Source: an uncultured bacterium (GTDB taxonomy: Bacteria; Actinomycetota; Coriobacteriia; Coriobacteriales; Eggerthellaceae). From it: a DNA stretch of 31,406 nucleotides. Position numbers and translations under genes: made by a program. Below the pieces are notes generated by a model. That model saw nothing but the letters and a program-made list of their open reading frames with translations. It was not told the DNA's origin and made no database searches. Below, piece by piece: positions 24,398 through 31,406 of the stretch; the first letter of the stretch is position 1; each line of letters begins with the position of its first letter. The stretch is taken from contig CAJMOJ010000015.1 of assembly GCA_905215035.1 (NCBI GenBank), positions 1 through 31,406 on the forward strand. The letters are read 5' to 3'.

Positions 24398-25450
24398 ATG
24401 CATATCTATTACAATGACCCCCTGAAACCAAAAGTAAGCATTATTATGCCTGTATATAATGCTGAGTCAACTTTAGAAACTTCTCTTATTTCTCTCTTGA
24501 ATCAAACACTTGATCAAATAGAAATTATCTGCATAGACGATGGGAGTACCGACAATTCACCCATTATTCTTGATGCCTATGCATCTCAATTCCCTAACAA
24601 TATTCACATTTATCACACACACAATCAAGGAGCATATTTTGCTAGACAAATGGGAATTCAAAAGGCAAAAGGGAGTTACATAGGTTTTTGCGATGCAGAC
24701 GATGTCGCAAATAAAGAAATGTTCCAAATACTATATGATAAGGCCATTTCCGCAAATGCAGAAATGGTCGTATGCGCTTATCGCAGAATTTCAAGTCAAA
24801 GCTCTTTTACAATAGAAATGTCCAAAGTCGCTCAAACTAGTTTAACCTCAACCGGTAAATCAATTTGGCTTACCGCGATCAATACGGCTTTATGGAACAA
24901 GCTTTTTAAGGCCGAAACAATAAAAAAAGCATTCTATTTAAATGAGCCACCTAAAGTCATGGAGGACGCCCTCTTTATATGGTCTCTATACCCTCAGATC
25001 ACTTCAATCTCTTTTATTAACCAATCTCTTTATGATTACTACGTAAAAGGCTCCTCGTTAATGAATACGAAATTAAACTTTGATGAGATTCAAGAAGTAT
25101 TACATGCTTGGATTGAATTGCGTAAATATATTCAACGCGTTAACTCAGACTATTTAGACATCTATGATGCAGGAGCGCTTATTCATCTCGGATTCTCCTT
25201 GCCACTTCTTATCGATAACAGTAAATCCGATTACAATCAAAATATTCATATGATCAGACAAACGTTGCAATCCCACTTCCCGTATTGTAAAAAGATGTGG
25301 ACTTTAAAAAATATTGTTACACAACCAGAAGAAAATATGCTAATTAAGCCATACTTGGCTGCAAAACTATATTCAAGTCCTTTATATTTTTTAGCAATTA
25401 ATGCATATTCAGGCCTTACCAAACAAACTATCTTTAATTTCAGATGGTAA
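24398..25450 (+). CDS. GT2 family glycosyltransferase
   Basis: A 350-residue GT2 enzyme with VSIIMPVYNAESTLETSL near residue 13, IEIICIDDGSTDNSPIIL, NQGAYFARQMGIQKAKG and the DxD motif FCDADDVANKEMF. NTALWNKLFKAE and KVMEDALFIWSLYP follow the family pattern. ATG 24398 follows GAGG by four bases. It is divergent from the lipid-linked-sugar operon, with a 108-base gap. The next gene overlaps its end by seven bases. From here to the right edge coding DNA is clearly richer in A+T than the rml genes, which suggests separate origin. The sugar specificity is unknown. Confidence 0.85.
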   Translation: MHIYYNDPLKPKVSIIMPVYNAESTLETSLISLLNQTLDQIEIICIDDGSTDNSPIILDAYASQFPNNIHIYHTHNQGAYFARQMGIQKAKGSYIGFCDADDVANKEMFQILYDKAISANAEMVVCAYRRISSQSSFTIEMSKVAQTSLTSTGKSIWLTAINTALWNKLFKAETIKKAFYLNEPPKVMEDALFIWSLYPQITSISFINQSLYDYYVKGSSLMNTKLNFDEIQEVLHAWIELRKYIQRVNSDYLDIYDAGALIHLGFSLPLLIDNSKSDYNQNIHMIRQTLQSHFPYCKKMWTLKNIVTQPEENMLIKPYLAAKLYSSPLYFLAINAYSGLTKQTIFNFRW

Positions 25451-26595
25451 ACATGATGGGAACATGTAAAAATATGAAAACCATTTATATTGTTTTTGAT
25501 AAAGTGCCGCAAAAAGAAGATGGCGGACTAGTTGCTACCTACATCAACCTTATTAAAGAATTCAAAGATGTTTACAAATTTAAATTTGTAAGTGTATTCC
25601 CTACTACACAAACAAATATCCCCGAGTTTAAAGACATAGACATCATTACTTTATCCAGCATCCCTATTAATAATCAATTTCCTCATGCTGTATCTTTTTT
25701 AAAGAGAAAACAATTTCTACGTGTTTTTTCTTCTTTATTGAGCGCTATTTATTTTTTTCTATTTATCCCTATTGGAAGATTAAAAACAAGAAATATTTTA
25801 TGCAATCAATTAGTAATTGCGTCTTCTCCTGCAGCTGCAATTTTTTTAAGCAGCAGAATTGAATATATTCTCGAAATACACAGTAGTTATCACTATTTTT
25901 GGGAAAGCGGCCCCTTGGGTAAAGCTCAGGTTTCTCTTATTCCGCATCCAGCTCTAACACTTTTTAGGACAGAAACCGATGCACATAAAGCTCCCACTTG
26001 TTTAAACCCCAACTTTATTCACAATGCCGTTGAAGAGCCCGCCTACCGCACAAAAAATAAAGCAAACGGGCCTAAAGCCCTATTTGTGGGGAGATTGACC
26101 CCTCTTAAAAACCCTCAAATGCTTTTAAGATGCGCACAGGCAGTTCAACAAGTCATACCCGATTTCACTTTAGACATCTACGGAACAGGAGAGCTACAAA
26201 ATGAACTAGAGACAAACATAACGCAATTGGGACTTAACAACATTGTATCTTTAAAAGGCCATACCGACGATAAAGGCATTTACAGTGATTACGACCTATT
26301 ATGGCTCACTTCTTTGGATGAGGGATTTGGATTAGTGATTATTGAGGCAATGGCAAACAAAACTCCAACAATATCAACTTATTGGGGTGATGCCGTATAT
26401 GAAATAATTGATGATCAAAATTCTGGCATCGTTGCTATCTCAGAAGAAGACTTCATTGAGCAGAGTGTGAGACTTCTTCAAGATGATACTCGGTTAAATG
26501 AAATGTCACAAAAGGCATATTTGAAATTTACCAATGATTTTACTCAGCAACAGCATAGAACAAAGATGCAAGAATACATAGAATCATTTATTTAA
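25444..26595 (+). CDS. GT4 family glycosyltransferase
   Basis: GT-B fold retaining glycosyltransferase, up to 383 residues. The C-terminal donor-binding domain is clear: KALFVGRLTPLKNPQML, FTLDIYGTGELQNELE, NIVSLKGHTDD and the EX7E motif SLDEGFGLVIIEAMANKTP. The N-terminal acceptor domain is divergent, with YIVFDKVPQKEDGGLVATYIN and a hydrophobic patch around LLSAIYFFLFIPIG. The start is uncertain: ATG 25444 overlaps the previous gene by seven bases, while ATG 25474 lies directly before the conserved TIYIVFD; GATGGGAA precedes the latter at long spacing. The 3' end overlaps that of the convergent GT4 gene by 12 bases. Confidence 0.85.
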   Translation: MVNMMGTCKNMKTIYIVFDKVPQKEDGGLVATYINLIKEFKDVYKFKFVSVFPTTQTNIPEFKDIDIITLSSIPINNQFPHAVSFLKRKQFLRVFSSLLSAIYFFLFIPIGRLKTRNILCNQLVIASSPAAAIFLSSRIEYILEIHSSYHYFWESGPLGKAQVSLIPHPALTLFRTETDAHKAPTCLNPNFIHNAVEEPAYRTKNKANGPKALFVGRLTPLKNPQMLLRCAQAVQQVIPDFTLDIYGTGELQNELETNITQLGLNNIVSLKGHTDDKGIYSDYDLLWLTSLDEGFGLVIIEAMANKTPTISTYWGDAVYEIIDDQNSGIVAISEEDFIEQSVRLLQDDTRLNEMSQKAYLKFTNDFTQQQHRTKMQEYIESFI

Positions 26596-27672
26596 ATTCA
26601 TAAACTCAAACATTTCCTGCGCTGTCTTTTTTGCATACTTTAAATCAAAAAGATTTGAGCGTTTTTCGTTTAACGTAACGCAACTCCTGTTTACATTAAG
26701 CAATAATTCGATCCATCTTTTAGTATCTGCCAATGATACGAAATACGTTTCACTAGCAAATTGAGCCTCTTCATCTACAGCATCGGAACATATGCATGGC
26801 AATCCATTAAATTGAGCCTCTAGCAAAGAAAGAGGTATCCCTTCAAATAAGGATGGCATAACATACACATCCATAGCCGATAGATATCCTTGCACATCTT
26901 TTTGAGACCCGGCAAAAATCACGTATCGATCAATACCTATTTTCTTTGCCTGATCCAGTAAAGCATCCTTAGCTTCTCCCTCGCCAATGGACAGAAAAAC
27001 AATGTTAGGGTTACGTAAAATTAAATCTGGTAATAAATTTATCAAATAACTCAGATTTTTTGTCTCTGTCAAACGCCCAACAGATCCAATCACTAATTTA
27101 TTTTGTAGATCATACTGTTCACGAATCCTATTTCGCTTCCGTATATCCAGCGCCATCTTTGACCTATCAACTCTATTAGCAATCACCTTAAAGGATTTAT
27201 CTTGATAAAAAAACAACCCTGCCCTCTGCGAGCATGCCCATCGCTCTGTCACTAATTCGTCAAAAGCCGCACGGTTAATTCTCTGGAATAATCTTGTGAC
27301 CATAACATTTGGGATACTTGAATTATGTGCATGGGCAATTCTATTTTTGATCCGATATTTTTTTGCCATTTTTAGCACATCAATATTAGAAATATCGTTC
27401 AGATTCGCCCATACAGCAATATATTCTTCTCCGTGCTCATTAAAAAATTGTTTTAACTTCTTCTGATAACGCAAGGGATTTTTAATTTTGGTTGGAATTA
27501 CAAACCAGCGATTATTAGTATTTTCAAACAAGAAGGAATAATTTATTGAAGGATTCTCGTAGCATAAAAAATCGAATGCGATATCTTTTGAGCAATTAAC
27601 ATAGTTTGCTATAACAGCTTCTGTTCCTGCTCGATTATTTGATAATCCCCATACCAATATTCTTTTTTGCAT
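26584..27672 (-). CDS. GT4 family glycosyltransferase
   Basis: GT-B glycosyltransferase, 362 residues, similar to capsule enzymes of the EpsF/CpsF-like kind. N-terminal VWGLSNNRAGTEAVIANYV and RIAHAHNSSIP match this group; the C-terminal domain has LVIGSVGRLTETKNLSYLI, NIVFLSIGEGEAKDALL, VIFAGSQKDVQGYLSAMDVYVMP and the EX7E motif SLFEGIPLSLLEAQFNGLP. ATG 27672 follows GAGGGA by eight bases. It starts three bases after the stop of the upstream GT2 gene on the same strand, so the two are co-translated. Its end overlaps the convergent GT4 gene. Confidence 0.87.
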   Translation of the reverse strand: MQKRILVWGLSNNRAGTEAVIANYVNCSKDIAFDFLCYENPSINYSFLFENTNNRWFVIPTKIKNPLRYQKKLKQFFNEHGEEYIAVWANLNDISNIDVLKMAKKYRIKNRIAHAHNSSIPNVMVTRLFQRINRAAFDELVTERWACSQRAGLFFYQDKSFKVIANRVDRSKMALDIRKRNRIREQYDLQNKLVIGSVGRLTETKNLSYLINLLPDLILRNPNIVFLSIGEGEAKDALLDQAKKIGIDRYVIFAGSQKDVQGYLSAMDVYVMPSLFEGIPLSLLEAQFNGLPCICSDAVDEEAQFASETYFVSLADTKRWIELLLNVNRSCVTLNEKRSNLFDLKYAKKTAQEMFEFMNLNK

Positions 27673-27675
27673 TTT

Positions 27676-28713
27676 TTACTTCCCTCGATACAAAGAATAA
27701 ATACTTGAAATTAAACTGGTAACCTCAAGCGACATCGAATAAAGCTTTTTATCTAAAAAAAAGAGTGGGATTTTAAAATCAAGTCTCATACCCGTTTTAA
27801 CCGTGTCAGGAAAGCATCTCGAAAAGGCAAGCATAAACTCCCTAATTCGTTTCGACTGCTCTTTTCTGGTAAGACGATCGGCATCACTTTTAGCCAAATT
27901 AGTCATCTGCCAAACCACATTATGCATGATGCATTGATAAGCATTATGCATGCATTCATCTCCCCATTTCCGCGAATATTCCACTAATTTATTAAAAACA
28001 ATAGTCAGATCATCAAGATGATGAGGATTGAAGTTCGTACTAACACTACAAGGATTGTCACGATAGAAATATAGTACTTCTGGACTGTATAAAAAAGTAT
28101 TCATTTTGTTCGCAACAGTAAGCATCACAAAAAGATCGTCACCTTGACATAAGCCCAAAAGATTCTTACTGGGATTAATTGAGCACAGCAATTCTCTTTT
28201 AATTAACTTATTGCATAATGAATTGCCATCTCCGGTCCCACGACAAATAATTTGTCGAATATATTGAAGGCTCTTATCCTTATAGAAAATAGTGCTATCT
28301 CCAAATACGCTTTGCGTCTTAGAATGCTTACTAAAATCAACAGCTGATCCCTCTACATAATCAAAACACACAACATCGGCTCGAGTGTTCTTTACCTTTT
28401 CTTTTAGTAATGAGATGGTATCCTTTTTAACACAATCATCTGCATCGACGAATAATATATATTCCCCCGCAGCAATGGATATTCCTTTTAAACGAGCTAA
28501 TAATGCGCCTTGATTATTGGTTGTAATTAGCGTAAACGAAGAAAAAAACCCACTGTATTCTTCCGCAATTTTTAATGATTGATCCTTTGATCCATCATTA
28601 ATTAAAACCAACTCAAACTCTGTATCAGTTTGATACATAAGCGAGTCCAAACATTCATTCAAATATTCTTCTGAATTATAAAATGGAACAACAACACTGA
28701 TTAATGCTGACAT
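27676..28713 (-). CDS. GT2 family glycosyltransferase
   Basis: A 345-residue GT2 enzyme. The domain starts directly at ALISVVVPFYNSEEYLNECL, then FELVLINDGSKDQSLKIA, NQGALLARLKGISIAAG and the metal motif LFVDADDCVKKDTISLL. NSLCNKLIKRELL and the QGDDLFVMLTVANKM stretch follow, the latter giving the usual acidic motif in this group. I chose ATG 28713; the open frame extends 19 codons further, but those residues are hydrophobic noise without a ribosome binding site, and the conserved domain begins right after the chosen start. Upstream GGATTATTG is a weak binding site. It heads a two-gene minus-strand unit with the GT4 gene and is divergent from licD. Confidence 0.85.
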   Translation of the reverse strand: MSALISVVVPFYNSEEYLNECLDSLMYQTDTEFELVLINDGSKDQSLKIAEEYSGFFSSFTLITTNNQGALLARLKGISIAAGEYILFVDADDCVKKDTISLLKEKVKNTRADVVCFDYVEGSAVDFSKHSKTQSVFGDSTIFYKDKSLQYIRQIICRGTGDGNSLCNKLIKRELLCSINPSKNLLGLCQGDDLFVMLTVANKMNTFLYSPEVLYFYRDNPCSVSTNFNPHHLDDLTIVFNKLVEYSRKWGDECMHNAYQCIMHNVVWQMTNLAKSDADRLTRKEQSKRIREFMLAFSRCFPDTVKTGMRLDFKIPLFFLDKKLYSMSLEVTSLISSIYSLYRGK

Positions 28714-28826
28714 CAATAATCCAATCCGTATGTCCTTAAACAAAAAACAAGCATAAAGAATATAAACCAATTGTTCAATTTTCGTATAATTTCATTAACC
28801 TAATCAAAAAGCAGAAAAGAGCTTAT

Positions 28827-29636
28827 ATGAAACGCAACTTAACAGCCGATGAACTTAAAGATATTGAATTAGGTATCCTAGATTCGTTTTCCGCTTTTTG
28901 TAAAGAAAATAATTATCGTTGGTCCCTTGTCGGCGGCAGCATGCTAGGCGCTATCAGACACAAGGGGTTTATCCCTTGGGACGATGATATAGATGTTGCA
29001 ATGCCAAGACAAGATTACGAAGATTTATTACGTAATAAAACGGACTTCGAATCTTCAACAGGCTTGTTAATTAAGGGACACGGACTAGTGGATCCGCATT
29101 TTGCTTTTTTTTATAAAATAGTTAACCCCAATATTTATGTAAAAGAACCAAGCGTTAATTATTTGGAGAACGCTTGGATTGATATTTTTCCCTATGATGG
29201 TGCTCCAGATGAATACGGAAAATGGAGAAGACTTCATAAAAGAGCAAAGTTTAACCACGACTTCTATGTTTTTTTAAACCAAAAGAATCAATATAATTCA
29301 CGCTCCGGACAAATACTAAAAAAAATACTTAGTCTTTTTCTAAAATCATTTGACTCTTTAAATTGCCGCATCTCTAAAACTCAAACGAAACTTGCAAAAA
29401 AAATCCCCTTTTGCTCAACTTCTTACATAGCATGTATTACTTGGGGAATGTATGGAGACGGAGAAAGAATACCATCCGACTCTTTCGACAATACTACATT
29501 AGTAAATTTCGAGGGAAGAGAAATACCAATCTTTTATTGCTGGGATAAATACCTAACTGGAATCTATGGTGACTATATGCAGCTTCCACCTATTGAACAG
29601 CAAGTCAACCATGGAATTACAGCTTGGACAGAATAA
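28827..29636 (+). CDS. LicD family phosphotransferase
   Basis: A 269-residue LicD-family protein. These enzymes are nucleotidyltransferase-fold proteins that attach phosphocholine or other phosphoalcohols to surface glycans. The signature is strong: WSLVGGSMLGAIRHKGFIPWDDDIDVAMPR (residues 32-61), with the catalytic GG-S and D-D-D-I-D, and WIDIFPYDGAPDE further on. ATG 28827 follows AAGAG. No licA/licB/licC choline genes are visible in the window, so the transferred group is unknown. A run of eight T (29105-29112) lies inside the coding sequence. It ends two bases before the convergent epimerase gene. Confidence 0.9.
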   Translation: MKRNLTADELKDIELGILDSFSAFCKENNYRWSLVGGSMLGAIRHKGFIPWDDDIDVAMPRQDYEDLLRNKTDFESSTGLLIKGHGLVDPHFAFFYKIVNPNIYVKEPSVNYLENAWIDIFPYDGAPDEYGKWRRLHKRAKFNHDFYVFLNQKNQYNSRSGQILKKILSLFLKSFDSLNCRISKTQTKLAKKIPFCSTSYIACITWGMYGDGERIPSDSFDNTTLVNFEGREIPIFYCWDKYLTGIYGDYMQLPPIEQQVNHGITAWTE

Positions 29637-29638
29637 AT

Positions 29639-30706
29639 TTATAGCCGACTTTCCATCAACGTTTTGACTGTATAATTAATTGCTTCATTAGGGGAAAAGC
29701 ATTCTTTCCATCCTAAAGCAGAAAGCTTGCTGTTAGAAAGAATACTATGACTAATATTGCCATAGTTTTCTTTCTGATTATCTTTCTGTGATGTTTCAAG
29801 AACAACACGAACTTCAGCAGTTTCCGCAATTATGTTAGCAAGATCTTTTATGCTTGTTTCATGCGAAGAGGATACGTTATACGCTTCACCAGAAATGCCT
29901 TTTAACAATAAATAAACATAGGCGGCAGCAGCATCAAGTTCAAAAATATAGCTTCTCTTCTGTACTCCAAGACTCTTCATGCATATATCTCTCTTTGCTA
30001 GAGCGTCATTGAAAAACTGAGCTGTCACTCTACTATCCTTATTCGAATAACCAGGTCCAAACACGTGAGATTGTCTAGCTATTACTACATCAACACCGTA
30101 TTGCTTTTCATACGCCACACAAAGAGCCTCAGCGCTTATTTTAGCTATTGGATAGCATGATCTAGGAATCAATGGATTGATTTTGCTAACCTCATATTCA
30201 AAAAAAATATTTTGGCAAGGATCTGGCTGTCCATATACTTCTCCTGACGAGACAAAGAGAACCTTCCCATGTTGCTTTTTCGCGCAGTATGACAAAATCC
30301 CGTTTAGTCCCTGGTAGTTTGAATTCAGCACTCCAACAGGATCAGATCCGAATGAATTTGGATCACCGTATCCAGCACAGCAAATGTAATAGTCGATTTC
30401 TTTTGTGGAACAAAAACTTTTTAGAGCATCGTACTCAAAATACTGAACGCGATTTTTAACTTCCGTAGAAAAATGATGTTCATATTTTTTTCTATCTCTT
30501 GCGCCCGCCAAAAGAATGAGATCAAGACTGAATCGCTTTGACAGTTCATTAAGTAACTCCAAGACGGCTGACCCGATCTGCCCAGTTGCGCCAGCAATAA
30601 AAATAGCCTTTCCTGTTATAGCATCTAAATCAGAAACGTTGTCAAACTCAGAGACAACCCGATCAAGAGCGTCTTTATATGTTTTTGTCTCCCCAATAGA
30701 CTTCAT
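29639..30706 (-). CDS. NAD-dependent sugar epimerase/dehydratase (extended SDR)
   Basis: A 355-residue extended short-chain dehydrogenase acting on a nucleotide sugar. It has the Rossmann motif IFIAGATGQIGSAVL (residues 35-49), KVLFVSSGEVYGQP with the serine triad member, and SCYPIAKISAEALC with Y185 and K189; SHVFGPGY and AYNVSSSHETSIKDLANII match the substrate domain. There is an extra 30-residue N-terminal arm before the Rossmann fold. It resembles dTDP-glucose dehydratases, UDP-glucuronate decarboxylases and 4-epimerases without clearly belonging to one. ATG 30706 follows AAGGA and lies eight bases after the GatZ-like gene, so the two are an operon and may build one unusual sugar. Confidence 0.82.
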   Translation of the reverse strand: MKSIGETKTYKDALDRVVSEFDNVSDLDAITGKAIFIAGATGQIGSAVLELLNELSKRFSLDLILLAGARDRKKYEHHFSTEVKNRVQYFEYDALKSFCSTKEIDYYICCAGYGDPNSFGSDPVGVLNSNYQGLNGILSYCAKKQHGKVLFVSSGEVYGQPDPCQNIFFEYEVSKINPLIPRSCYPIAKISAEALCVAYEKQYGVDVVIARQSHVFGPGYSNKDSRVTAQFFNDALAKRDICMKSLGVQKRSYIFELDAAAAYVYLLLKGISGEAYNVSSSHETSIKDLANIIAETAEVRVVLETSQKDNQKENYGNISHSILSNSKLSALGWKECFSPNEAINYTVKTLMESRL

Positions 30707-30714
30707 GATTCCTT

Positions 30715-31386
30715 CTATCTTGCGTCTCTACTAATCGTAGCCATTAGATAATCGTCTATTGTATCTCCTATATAATCATGCAAAATCGATTGAGCAGAAG
30801 CCTGTAGGCTGCCATTACGTATTCTAAGATATTGCTTTCTAAAATACTCATCTACAAGACAAAGCGGAATACCTCTATTATCCAAATTTGATATTAATCT
30901 TTCTCGCGCTTCTACCACACTCCTGTCGCTCAAATAATATCTGCAACGATCAGAAAAGCTAAACGCACGGGCAAAAGCCATATCATCCATTGTTCCTTTG
31001 TAATACTTCTGCCAATTTATTGGATTTAATACCATGACCTCTTCTAATACTTGTCTAAAATTTGACCTTTGTTCCTTTGGAACAATTTCTTTTTCTATTA
31101 GTTCAAGTTTGAAGAGCGCACTTCTCGCAGCAAAAGTCAGAGCTGGACCAACTTTTAAAAACATTGCACCATCTTCTACCATTTCTCTCAATGAAGAAGA
31201 CGTTTGGTAATCTGTTGAGTGAGCCTCGAATCCGATTGCTGAATCTTTTGCAGCACAAGACAAAGATTCGAACCTACGCCGCGAATAATCACTAACACCA
31301 AACTCGGAAAACTCTACGCCCATCTCAACCACTCCTGCTGCCATCCGCTTAAACGACACTTCCAACCCATATTCCCTACACACCAC
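30715..31386 (-). CDS. GatZ/KbaZ-like tagatose-bisphosphate aldolase subunit homologue, N-terminally truncated
   Basis: The 223 residues match the second half of GatZ/KbaZ proteins, which are about 420 residues long and act as non-catalytic, stabilising subunits of class II tagatose-1,6-bisphosphate aldolase. Diagnostic stretches are GVEFSEFGVSDY (near 24-34), FEAHSTDYQT (53-62) and LKVGPALTFAARSALFKLE (77-95); NPINWQKYYKG and a DRCRYYLSD box also fit. An in-frame TAG lies at 31392-31390, just before GTG 31386, so the N-terminal half is missing, in another frame past the window, or lost through a sequence error near the edge. No aldolase catalytic gene (gatY/kbaY) is seen. Its operon with a sugar epimerase argues for a role in making a nucleotide sugar rather than in galactitol breakdown. 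Confidence 0.75.
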   Translation of the reverse strand: MVCREYGLEVSFKRMAAGVVEMGVEFSEFGVSDYSRRRFESLSCAAKDSAIGFEAHSTDYQTSSSLREMVEDGAMFLKVGPALTFAARSALFKLELIEKEIVPKEQRSNFRQVLEEVMVLNPINWQKYYKGTMDDMAFARAFSFSDRCRYYLSDRSVVEARERLISNLDNRGIPLCLVDEYFRKQYLRIRNGSLQASAQSILHDYIGDTIDDYLMATISRDAR

Positions 31387-31406
31387 TTCCTACACCTCCC
31401 ACACTG

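Overview
The window reads as part of a chromosome from a medium-GC Gram-positive-like bacterium. There are strong GGAGG-type ribosome binding sites, many GTG and TTG starts, CCA-encoding tRNA genes, a LemA/DUF2207 pair, an ECF transporter T subunit and a TagO/WecA-type initiating transferase. My best guess is an actinobacterium of the Coriobacteriia, such as an Atopobium/Lancefieldella-like genus. That guess comes from general resemblance, not from a marker gene.

Bases 1-13.8 kb are mostly housekeeping. In order they hold the 3' end of an ECF T-component gene, a shikimate-kinase-like gene translationally coupled to a DUF2207 membrane protein, tRNA-Ser(GCT), a frameshifted Abi_2-family gene, crcB, lemA, ispE, tadA, tRNA-Ser(TGA), an aroE/ydiB-like dehydrogenase, pyrE, an Rrf2-family regulator, an M14 AstE/AspA-like metallohydrolase, a stand-alone Hpt phosphotransfer protein behind a structured leader, and a WecA/TagO-like phosphosugar transferase.

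From about 12.5 kb to the right end the window is a surface-polysaccharide locus. A minus-strand operon (24289 to 18161) runs: dolichol-phosphate-mannose-synthase-like glycosyltransferase, DUF2304 membrane protein, rmlA, rmlD, rmlB, rmlC and a GT2 glycosyltransferase. It should supply dTDP-L-rhamnose and a lipid-linked sugar. Around it lie four more GT2 and two GT4 glycosyltransferases, a LicD-family protein, an NAD-dependent sugar epimerase/dehydratase and a truncated GatZ/KbaZ-like aldolase-subunit homologue at the edge. The part right of about 24.3 kb is visibly richer in A+T and switches strand often, as expected for a variable, exchanged locus.

The most striking feature is an 11-base homopolymer (C on +, G in the coding strand) at 15447-15457, inside a large polytopic membrane protein that resembles DUF6020 / GT-C glycosyltransferases. 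The tract puts the first membrane segments out of frame with the rest; 12 or 9 bases would restore one 560-residue protein. This looks like a phase-variable switch. Together with the lipid-linked-sugar synthase/DUF2304 pair it suggests on/off decoration of a rhamnose-containing polymer, similar in logic to the GacI-GacJ-GacL side-chain system of streptococci. Other points worth a second look are the structured Hpt leader, the inverted-repeat-rich region between the Rrf2 and M14 genes, and the altered substrate pocket of the kinase.
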